Shown here piece after piece: positions 1 through 5,288 of a stretch of 7,877 nucleotides of DNA (the stretch's first letter is position 1; each line of letters begins with the position of its first letter). Below the pieces are notes generated by a model. The model had not been told where the DNA came from. It saw nothing but the letters and a program-made list of their open reading frames with translations, and ran no database searches. The position numbers and the translations under genes were made by a program. The DNA lies in the NCBI GenBank assembly GCA_937916075.1, contig CALGHW010000229.1:1-7877 (forward strand), given 5' to 3'. This DNA is from an uncultured Prevotella sp. Lineage in GTDB: Bacteria; Bacteroidota; Bacteroidia; Bacteroidales; Bacteroidaceae.

Positions 1-1616
1 ACAACAACCTGGTGGAGGGCACGCTGCGGTGGGCACTCCGCACGGGCGACGACACGCCCCGCACCATCCTCTTCAAGACCTGTGGCACCATCTACCTCAC
101 GAGTCAGCTCAAGTTGGCCCATCCCAATGTCACCATAGCCGGACAGACGGCCCCCGGTGGCGGTATATGCATCGCAGGCTATAAAATATATGTGTGCAAG
201 CCCAATGTCATCCTCCGCCACTTGCGCTTCCGGGCTGGCGACCTGGCGGCCAAGAGCATGCCGTCGCTCGATGTGGAGAACACGCATCATGTGGTTATCG
301 ACCACTGTTCGCTTACCTGGTCGATGGAAGAGTGTCTGACGATGTATGACTGCGACTCCACCACCGTGCAGTATTGCATTATCGGCGAGAGCCTCTATAA
401 CTCGCGCAACGCCAAGGGGGCCCGGGCTTATGCTACCCAGTGGGGCGGCGAGCACGGCACCATGCACCACTGTCTGATAACCAACAGCAACAGCAGGTCG
501 CCACGCTTCAACGGTGTGCGTGACAACAGCAAGAATCCGGGGGACCACGACCAGTTTGTGGATTCCGAATTTTTCAACAATGTCATTTTCAATTGGGGTA
601 AGCAGAATGCGCTGTATGGCGGCGAGTGTGATCCTACCATCAACGGGGGCGACAGTTACAACCGCGTCTATCTGCGCGGCAACTATTTCCGCCCCGGTCC
701 GGCCACCCAGGTGGGAGCCAAGAACAACCGTTACTTCGTGGAGGCTTCCAACAAGAACAAGGGCATGGGGCAGTGGCTTTTGGAGGGCAACTGTTTTGAA
801 CTTTCCTCTCGATACGCTCCTTCTACTTCTGTGTGGAGCGACGCTGTGCTGAAGAAGGTGGCCGAGGACAACTATTACGGCATCTCTTCGGGCGATGCGG
901 GCCGTACGGTCAACAAGACCATCGGCACGAATGAAGACTTTGTGGCCAACCATCTGTTGAAGACACAAAGTGTGGCCAGTGGCCTGGCCGTGGAGACGGC
1001 CGCTGAGGCTTATCAGAAGGTGGTGAGAATGGCCGGCGCCTCGCTGCCCCGGTATGATGAGGTGGACCGACGGTTGCTCGATGAGGCTGCCGGAACGACC
1101 GACCCGCAGTTTTGTGGGCGTGATGCCGGTGGCAATCCCAGCCGTGCCATGGGTATCATCGACTCGCCGAAGGACGTGCAGCTGGCCGAGCACGACACCT
1201 TCCAGGCCATTTATGAAGGCAATGACGGCACCAAGACCGAACAGACGGTCACGTCGTGGCCCTTCCTGGGAATGTGCGACGGAGAGCGGATGATGAAGGA
1301 TACCGACGGTGACGGCATGCCCGACGATTATGAGACCGAGCAGGGCCTTGATCCCAACAATGCCGCAGACGGAGCCGTGACAGGTGCCGACGGCTATTCC
1401 AATCTGGAACGCTTCCTCAACGGTGTGGCCAGCGGAGCGATTGACAAGACGAAGTATGAGACTCAGGATGTGGCGGCGGTCACTCCCGTCGCCTTGCGTC
1501 ATCCCGTCGCCTCCGTTTGTTATAATCTGGGGGGACAGGTCGTGTCACAGGCGTCCAGAGGCCTGAATGTAGTGAGAGCAGTCGGAGGGGACACACAGAA
1601 AGTGATAGCAAGATAA
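1..1616 (+). CDS. Secreted PL1-family pectate lyase, 5'-truncated by the window edge
   Basis: The reading frame is open from the first bases (first whole codon at 3) to TAA at 1614-1616, so the GTG at 12 is internal and the true start lies upstream. Numbering from that GTG, the protein shows the PL1 right-handed beta-helix signature: VTIAGQTAPGGG (40-51), NVILRHLRFRAGD (65-77), VIDHCSLTWSMEE (95-107), QWGG (143-146) and SRSPRFNG (161-168), whose arginine is in the usual place of the catalytic Arg. These enzymes cleave alpha-1,4-polygalacturonate by beta-elimination with Ca2+. A DTDGDGMPDD Ca-binding, thrombospondin-3-like repeat starts at 430. The end (YNLGGQVV, then GLNVVR and KVIAR) resembles the short C-terminal tails of many Prevotella secreted proteins. 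About 60-80 N-terminal residues, including the signal peptide, are inferred to be missing. The usual HG before the WGG motif reads RAYAT here, so exact substrate is uncertain. Confidence 0.87.
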   Translation, partial: NNLVEGTLRWALRTGDDTPRTILFKTCGTIYLTSQLKLAHPNVTIAGQTAPGGGICIAGYKIYVCKPNVILRHLRFRAGDLAAKSMPSLDVENTHHVVIDHCSLTWSMEECLTMYDCDSTTVQYCIIGESLYNSRNAKGARAYATQWGGEHGTMHHCLITNSNSRSPRFNGVRDNSKNPGDHDQFVDSEFFNNVIFNWGKQNALYGGECDPTINGGDSYNRVYLRGNYFRPGPATQVGAKNNRYFVEASNKNKGMGQWLLEGNCFELSSRYAPSTSVWSDAVLKKVAEDNYYGISSGDAGRTVNKTIGTNEDFVANHLLKTQSVASGLAVETAAEAYQKVVRMAGASLPRYDEVDRRLLDEAAGTTDPQFCGRDAGGNPSRAMGIIDSPKDVQLAEHDTFQAIYEGNDGTKTEQTVTSWPFLGMCDGERMMKDTDGDGMPDDYETEQGLDPNNAADGAVTGADGYSNLERFLNGVASGAIDKTKYETQDVAAVTPVALRHPVASVCYNLGGQVVSQASRGLNVVRAVGGDTQKVIAR

Positions 1617-1631
1617 AAAGATAGAAATAGT

Positions 1632-1672
1632 TTGCGGATTTTTGTCCGCAAGCTATTCCCCTTCCGGGGGAA
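1632..1672. other. Two small tandem hairpins after the pectate lyase stop
   Basis: TTGCGGA (1632-1638) pairs with TCCGCAA (1645-1651) around a six-base loop, and TTCCCC (1656-1661) pairs with GGGGAA (1667-1672) around five bases. They start 15 bases after the pectate lyase stop. Neither is followed by a U-tract on the + strand, so they look like 3'-end structures protecting the mRNA rather than intrinsic terminators. Function is inferred. Confidence 0.4.
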
Positions 1673-1676
1673 AACG

Positions 1677-1684
1677 TATATTTG
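1677..1684 (+). promoter_or_regulatory. Possible -7 promoter box (TATATTTG)
   Basis: TATATTTG matches the Bacteroidetes -7 consensus TAnnTTTG exactly. No TTTG-like -33 element sits at the expected 19-21 base spacing; the nearest TTTG (1641-1644) is 32 bases away. It would direct a short transcript ending at the terminator at 1759-1806. With only half a promoter visible, this is a weak call. Confidence 0.3.
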
Positions 1685-1689
1685 CAATC

Positions 1690-1806
1690 AAAAATAGATT
1701 TGCCGAAGGAGAACATGAAAGGGCTCTTCGGATAGCTCGAAAATTGTTGGCTCGTGTGAAAAATATCCGTAACACCGGTGTAAGTTGGTGTTACGGATAT
1801 TTTTTT
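1690..1806 (+). ncRNA. Candidate small RNA or tiny-peptide transcript ending at a strong terminator
   Basis: If the TATATTTG box at 1677-1684 is active, the transcript would be roughly 115 bases and end at the terminator hairpin. It holds a hairpin CCGAAG (1703-1708) / CTTCGG (1726-1731) whose loop region contains a GGAG purine run and an ATG at 1715-1717. That ATG opens a six-residue frame (MKGLFG) ending in TAG at 1733-1735. No gene follows on this strand, so it is not an obvious attenuator; the neighbour is convergent. It matches no RNA family I recognise. The alternative is that this is simply the 3' untranslated region of the pectate lyase. Confidence 0.22.
1759..1806. terminator. Bidirectional intrinsic terminator between convergent genes
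   Basis: ATATCCGTAACACC (1763-1776) pairs perfectly with GGTGTTACGGATAT (1787-1800) around a ten-base loop. The A run at 1759-1762 and the T run at 1801-1806 extend the stem to 18 pairs and give a U-tract on both strands. It lies between the + strand pectate lyase (stop at 1616) and the - strand PurF-like gene (stop at 1848), so it would end transcripts from both. Confidence 0.9.
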
Positions 1807-1847
1807 CAGATGCTGTGTGATGAACACAGGCGTCAAGCAGTGAAAAA

Positions 1848-3281
1848 TTATTCAGCTTCTTCTTCCAGCGAGAACTGGCTGCTGCCGTCGAAGCAGTGGG
1901 TGCAAACTTGACATTTAGGCAAGCCGATGGCCTCGATGAGCTGTTCGATGGTGTTAAACTTCAGGGTGGTCAGGCCCAGCTCATGGGCGATGGCATCCAC
2001 CATATTCTGGTATTCGGGAGACCCCGTAGTGGCATACTTGTCAAGATTCTTATTGGCATCCCCTTCAAACTTCTCGATGATACGCCGGGTAATCAGCTCC
2101 ATGTCGCTCTTGCTTGATGTGAAGTTGATAAACGGGCATCCATAGATGAGCGGCGGACAGGCGATACGCATGTGGCACTCCTTCAGACCCGCCTGGTCGA
2201 AGAGCACCTTCACGTTGTCACGGAGCTGGGTGCCGCGCACGATGGAGTCGTCACAGAAGAGCACCCGCTTGCCGTTGAGCATGGCCTTGTTGGGTATCAG
2301 CTTCATCTTGGCCACCAGGGAGCGCATCTGCTGGTTGGACGGTGTGAACGAACGGGGCCAGGTGGGAGTATATTTGGCGATACACCGCTGGTAGGGCACC
2401 TGCTTGCCGGCGGCATAGCCCATGGCCATGCCAGTGCCTGAGTCAGGGATGCCGCTGCAGCAGTCTACCTTTACATCGTCGGTCTTGGCCATGTTGAAGC
2501 CGTTTTTGAAGCGCACGTCTTCCACGTTGCGTCCCTCGTAGGTGGAGGTGGGAAATCCGTAATACACCCAGAGGAAGGAGCATATCTGCATCTTCTTGTT
2601 GGGCTTGCGTATCTGCTCGATGCCGTCGGCCGTCATCTTGACAATCTCACCCGGTCCCACGTTGTATTCTATCTCGTAGTCCAGATTAGGAAATGAGGTC
2701 GACTCGCTGCTGGCGGCGTGTGCGCCGTCTTTCTTGCCGATGAGGATAGGGGTGCGCCCCCAGCTGTCGCGGGCGCAGAGGATGCCGTCTTCCGTGAGAA
2801 TCAGCATGGAGCATGAGCCCTTGATATGCCGGTACACATTCTCGATGCCTTCCTTGAACGTCTTTCCCTGAATAATCAGAAGGGCGACAAGCTCGGTGGG
2901 GTTGGTGCTGCCCGACGACATCTCGGCGAAGTGCATGTTCTTGTCGAGCAGTTGGCGGGTGAGTTCCTCGATATTCACAATCTTGGCCACGGTGCAGATG
3001 GCAAACCGGCCGAGGTGAGAGTTCATGATAAGTGGCTGGGCGTCGGTATCGCTGATGACGCCAATGCCCGAGGTGCTCCCCTCAAAGCGGTCGAGTGTGG
3101 GTTCAAACTTGGTCCGGAAGTAGGAGCTTTCCAGATTGTGGATGGAGCGGACAAATCCTTTCTCCTTGCTGAAGGTTGCCATACCGCCCCGGCGCGTGCC
3201 GAGATGTGAGTTATAGTCTGTGCCGTAAAATAAGTCGGCCACACAGCTTTTTTTGGAAATGGTTCCGAAAATGCCTCCCAT
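1848..3281 (-). CDS. PurF-family amidophosphoribosyltransferase-like protein with degenerate glutaminase site
   Basis: This 477-residue protein has the two-domain layout of glutamine-PRPP amidotransferase (PurF), which makes phosphoribosylamine in the first step of purine synthesis. Residues 1-225 form an Ntn-hydrolase-like half (GGIFG at 2-6, RDSWGRTPILIG 171-182, NVGPGE 207-212). Residues 230-477 form a type I phosphoribosyltransferase with the PRPP loop DDSIVRGT (344-351) and a flexible-loop motif RSFTPSNQQMR (310-320). Cysteines at 234, 382, 457, 460 and 463 fit the [4Fe-4S] ligand sites of Bacillus-type PurF. The catalytic Cys that normally follows Met is Gly (codon GGA). The usual HVRY, NG and SDSE motifs of the glutamine site read VISD (75-78), AKIV (99-102) and NPTE (127-130). 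PRPP chemistry therefore looks possible but glutamine hydrolysis does not; ammonia use, a partner glutaminase or a changed role are inferences. The gene has its own promoter; a canonical purF probably exists elsewhere. Confidence 0.85.
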   Translation of the reverse strand: MGGIFGTISKKSCVADLFYGTDYNSHLGTRRGGMATFSKEKGFVRSIHNLESSYFRTKFEPTLDRFEGSTSGIGVISDTDAQPLIMNSHLGRFAICTVAKIVNIEELTRQLLDKNMHFAEMSSGSTNPTELVALLIIQGKTFKEGIENVYRHIKGSCSMLILTEDGILCARDSWGRTPILIGKKDGAHAASSESTSFPNLDYEIEYNVGPGEIVKMTADGIEQIRKPNKKMQICSFLWVYYGFPTSTYEGRNVEDVRFKNGFNMAKTDDVKVDCCSGIPDSGTGMAMGYAAGKQVPYQRCIAKYTPTWPRSFTPSNQQMRSLVAKMKLIPNKAMLNGKRVLFCDDSIVRGTQLRDNVKVLFDQAGLKECHMRIACPPLIYGCPFINFTSSKSDMELITRRIIEKFEGDANKNLDKYATTGSPEYQNMVDAIAHELGLTTLKFNTIEQLIEAIGLPKCQVCTHCFDGSSQFSLEEEAE

Positions 3282-3322
3282 AAAAGATATTGATGATGTT
3301 AGTGGTTTATTGAAATCGGTTG

Positions 3323-3353
3323 CAAAGTTACTGCAAACGGTTGGAAAATTAAA
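3323..3353 (-). promoter_or_regulatory. Promoter of the PurF-like gene
   Basis: Read on the - strand, TAACTTTG (3330-3323) fits the Bacteroidetes -7 consensus TAnnTTTG. A TTTA at 3353-3350 stands 19 bases upstream, in the -33 position with one mismatch to TTTG. The expected transcription start gives a leader of about 35 bases. The start ATG at 3281-3279 is preceded by an AT-rich stretch (ATATCTTTT) with no Shine-Dalgarno sequence, as is usual in Bacteroidetes. Confidence 0.6.
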
Positions 3354-3412
3354 GAGAATAGGATTTTTTATGGATGAGAAATCCTGAAAAAATGAAGATA
3401 GGAGAAGGTAAG

Positions 3413-3461
3413 CGATAGGGAGACGACTGATGATGTGAAGGTGTCAGTCGTCTCTCTATCG
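3413..3461. terminator. Long hairpin just after gltS, probable 3'-end structure
   Basis: An 18-pair inverted repeat (3413-3430 with 3444-3461, 13-base loop) begins five bases after the gltS stop. Only one position (3419/3455) departs from Watson-Crick pairing: G-U on + strand RNA, an A-C mismatch on the gltS strand. No U-tract follows directly on either strand; a TTTTTT run appears about 25 bases beyond on the gltS strand. It likely ends or stabilises the gltS mRNA and separates it from the PurF-like gene, which has its own promoter. Confidence 0.55.
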
Positions 3462-3465
3462 GAAT

Positions 3466-4713
3466 TTATCCTATCCAATGGAGGAAAAAGGTGATGATGC
3501 CGGTGTTGATAAGGTCTACAAACATCGCTCCGATAATGGGCACGATGAGGAAAGGCTTCACCGAGTAGTGGTATTTATAGCATACGGCGCTCATGTTGGC
3601 CATGGCGTTGGGGGTGGCGCCGAGTCCGAAGCCGCAGATGCCGGCCACGAGTACAGCCGCGTCATAGTCGCTGCCCAGCAGCCGGAAGGCCACAAAGTAA
3701 GTGAGCAAGGCAATCATTGCCACTTGGGCCACCAGGATGGTGAGCAGCGGCATGGCCAGGCTCTGCAGTTCCCACAGCTTCAGCGAAATCATGGCCATGC
3801 CTAAGAAGAGCGACAGGCAGATATTGCCCACACTCACAATCTTCTCCATGGCCAGTTTGCGGCTGTAGCGGGTGTGCTCAATCACGTTTCTGATGATGGC
3901 CGCCGTGATGAGTGCGCCAAAGTAGGTGGGAAAGGTGATGCCCGTTGTTTGGAGCAGGCGGCTGGTCAGCGTGCCCAGGGCCATGACGATAAGCAGCGAG
4001 TAGGTGGCTGAGGCATATTGCTGGAATTCCTCCTCGTGGCTGCTGAGATGCTTCTCGCGCCCGGCCGGCAGCGACTCGTCGCTCTCAATGCCTGTCATGG
4101 CCGGGTCGGGGGTGAAGTCCTTGGGCTCCAGGTGTTCCGACTTGAGGTGCTTGCGTATCAGCCGTTCGGCCACCGGGCCACCGATGACCGAGCCAGATAT
4201 CAGTCCGAAGGTGGCGGCGGCCATTGATACCGTGGCCGCCCCGTTTAGCCCCATCCCTTCCAGTACGGCGCTGAATCCGCCGGCCGTGCCGTGTCCGCCA
4301 GCCATGGAGATGGAGCCTGCCGCCATGCCTATCAGCGGGTTGACCCCCATCAGGCGGGTGATGCCTAAGGGCATGAGGTTTTGTATGGCGATGATGACCA
4401 CCAGAAGCACCAGCATCAGCACCAGGGTCTTGCCGCCCTGGCGCAGCACTTTGATGTTTGACTGGAAGCCCACGGAAGTGAAGAAGGCCAGCATGAATAC
4501 ATCTTTCAGGGTTCCGTCGAAGGTTACCTCGATGTGGGCTACCTTATATAATAATAGGGTAATCAGCGAAAACAGCAAACCGCCGGATACGGGTGAAGGT
4601 ATGCAAAAACGCTGCAACCACTTGATTTTGCGTGTCATGGCCATACCGGCCAGCAAAGCCAGGGCTCCGATACCGGAGGCCTGCAACATGTCCAAAGATA
4701 CGATTTCGTTCAT
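3466..4713 (-). CDS. gltS: Sodium/glutamate symporter GltS
   Basis: This 415-residue inner-membrane protein belongs to the glutamate:Na+ symporter (ESS) family, which imports glutamate with sodium; E. coli GltS is 401 residues. Two inverted-topology halves are visible, each with a glycine-rich re-entrant loop motif: GGHGTAGGFS (139-148) and GFGLGATPNAMANM (361-374). Hydrophobic segments occur at about 13-26, 42-57, 71-84, 97-113, 124-136, 160-182, 236-255, 263-276, 296-312, 318-344, 352-366 and 386-412. A hydrophilic stretch rich in charged residues (about 185-232) separates the halves and is the expected central cytoplasmic loop. The ATG at 4713 starts just before the first membrane segment and sits about 30 bases downstream of a -7 box. 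The gene runs divergently from the receptor gene and upstream of the PurF-like gene, from which a hairpin and a separate promoter set it apart. Confidence 0.95.
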   Translation of the reverse strand: MNEIVSLDMLQASGIGALALLAGMAMTRKIKWLQRFCIPSPVSGGLLFSLITLLLYKVAHIEVTFDGTLKDVFMLAFFTSVGFQSNIKVLRQGGKTLVLMLVLLVVIIAIQNLMPLGITRLMGVNPLIGMAAGSISMAGGHGTAGGFSAVLEGMGLNGAATVSMAAATFGLISGSVIGGPVAERLIRKHLKSEHLEPKDFTPDPAMTGIESDESLPAGREKHLSSHEEEFQQYASATYSLLIVMALGTLTSRLLQTTGITFPTYFGALITAAIIRNVIEHTRYSRKLAMEKIVSVGNICLSLFLGMAMISLKLWELQSLAMPLLTILVAQVAMIALLTYFVAFRLLGSDYDAAVLVAGICGFGLGATPNAMANMSAVCYKYHYSVKPFLIVPIIGAMFVDLINTGIITFFLHWIG

Positions 4714-4744
4714 GTATAAAGTCTATTTCAGTGTTTACAGGTTG

Positions 4745-4752
4745 CAAAAGTA
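4745..4752 (-). promoter_or_regulatory. gltS: -7 promoter box of gltS
   Basis: On the - strand, TACTTTTG (4752-4745) matches TAnnTTTG exactly and would give a leader of about 25 bases before the ATG at 4713. No convincing TTTG lies at the -33 spacing. The region upstream holds two copies of ATTTTCG about 11 bases apart, which could be a regulator site but may just be AT-rich sequence. Confidence 0.5.
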
Positions 4753-4800
4753 CAGATTTTATATCGAAAATGATACGAAAATGCCGTTTTTTTTGAAATA

Positions 4801-5040
4801 AGCTGACCAGATGTCTTCTCTTGATAATGCACGCCTGACATTTGTAAATCATCACCCAGTCTTGATGGAAAGACAAGGCTTACTTTTGCTATAAAATAGC
4901 CTACTTTAGAGCCGGATAAGTCAGGTGGCTTTTGCTAATGGGCAACGGCCATTTCCCGTAAATCCGAATTTTCAGTGGGGTACAGAATGTGTCAAAAATG
5001 GGCAAGATGCGTTTACCCCCCCCGAAATAGAATATAAATT
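4801..5040. other. Divergent intergenic region with no gene seen, short repeats only
   Basis: No credible coding frame or RNA gene is visible here. The region has a nested inverted repeat: GGCT (4877-4880), GCTAT (4888-4892), three A bases, ATAGC (4896-4900), AGCC (4910-4913). TTTGCTA occurs twice (4885-4891 and 4931-4937), each after a nearby GGCT. A run of eight C bases (5016-5023) lies about 18 bases upstream of the -33 element of the receptor promoter. These may be regulator sites, but none matches an operator I recognise. Confidence 0.4.
4938..5005 (+). repeat. Direct repeat ATGGGCAA, two copies 60 bases apart
   Basis: ATGGGCAA occurs at 4938-4945 and again at 4998-5005, exactly 60 bases apart, upstream of the receptor promoter at 5042-5073. 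The first copy overlaps a small inverted repeat, AATGG (4937-4941) and CCATT (4949-4953). Phased short repeats upstream of a promoter can be activator sites; with only eight bases, chance is a real alternative. Confidence 0.3.
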
Positions 5041-5041
5041 A

Positions 5042-5073
5042 TTTGTTCGTATAACCTAAATTTCGTATATTTG
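5042..5073 (+). promoter_or_regulatory. Promoter of the TonB-dependent receptor gene
   Basis: TTTG (5042-5045) and TATATTTG (5066-5073) are separated by 20 bases and match both halves of the Bacteroidetes housekeeping sigma consensus (TTTG and TAnnTTTG). It is the best promoter in the window. The predicted start near 5080 leaves a leader of about 210 bases before the ATG at 5289. Confidence 0.8.
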
Positions 5074-5079
5074 CACCAT

Positions 5080-5288
5080 AATTATAGGAACTATTTCGGT
5101 AGTTTTTTGATGGAAGTGAGTGATTTTAGTCGGTAAAAGGCTGCAAAATATAGAAATTTGCGAATTTCGACTGCTTAATGACAACAGAGTGAGGAATACT
5201 CGTAAGGGTGTTTCTCCTGTGGAACCGATGATAAAATAGGCCATGGAAGAAAAGTATTGGAGGCAAGAATATTAAAAGCTAACTTGAT
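5080..5288 (+). promoter_or_regulatory. Long structured 5' leader of the receptor mRNA
   Basis: The leader is far longer than those of the other two promoters in the window (about 25-35 bases). It holds a 13-pair hairpin with a three-base bulge: ACAG (5184-5187) and GAGGAATAC (5191-5199) pair with GTGTTTCTC (5208-5216) and CTGT (5217-5220), partly by G-U pairs. A second element pairs AGTCG (5128-5132) with CGACT (5168-5172), enclosing AAATT / AATTT (5154-5158 / 5163-5167). GCAAA (5143-5147) can instead pair with TTTGC (5157-5161), so two folds compete. I see no B12 box or other riboswitch core that I recognise. Confidence 0.4.

Noticed and set aside
1813..1829. CTGTGT / ACACAG hairpin as terminator of the PurF-like gene
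   Set aside because: It is only six pairs with no U-tract; the strong terminator at 1759-1806 lies just downstream on that strand.
1642..1911. 89-residue + strand frame across the convergent gap
   Set aside because: It runs through the terminator hairpin and into the end of the PurF-like gene on the other strand, and its composition is not protein-like.
3243..3245. Cys13 of the PurF-like protein as a replacement nucleophile exposed by propeptide cleavage, as in Bacillus PurF
   Set aside because: GGIFG at residues 2-6 aligns with the first strand that carries the normal nucleophile; Cys13 falls at the start of the following helix (before LFYG), and the other glutamine-site motifs are lost too.
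4004..4801. 265-residue + strand frame opposite gltS
   Set aside because: It is antisense to a clear gltS coding region in a GC-rich gene, where long antisense frames are common; it has no recognisable domain or promoter.
4544..4876. 110-residue - strand frame covering the gltS start and upstream region
   Set aside because: It overlaps the gltS start out of frame and spans the gltS promoter box.
4881..4888. TACTTTTG on the + strand as a second promoter for the receptor
   Set aside because: It matches the -7 box, but the only TTG upstream is 16 bases away and the motif sits in a hairpin arm; the promoter at 5042-5073 is far better.
5180..5240. Cobalamin riboswitch in the receptor leader
   Set aside because: B12 riboswitches often precede TonB receptors, but the B12-box and the other conserved core segments are absent here.
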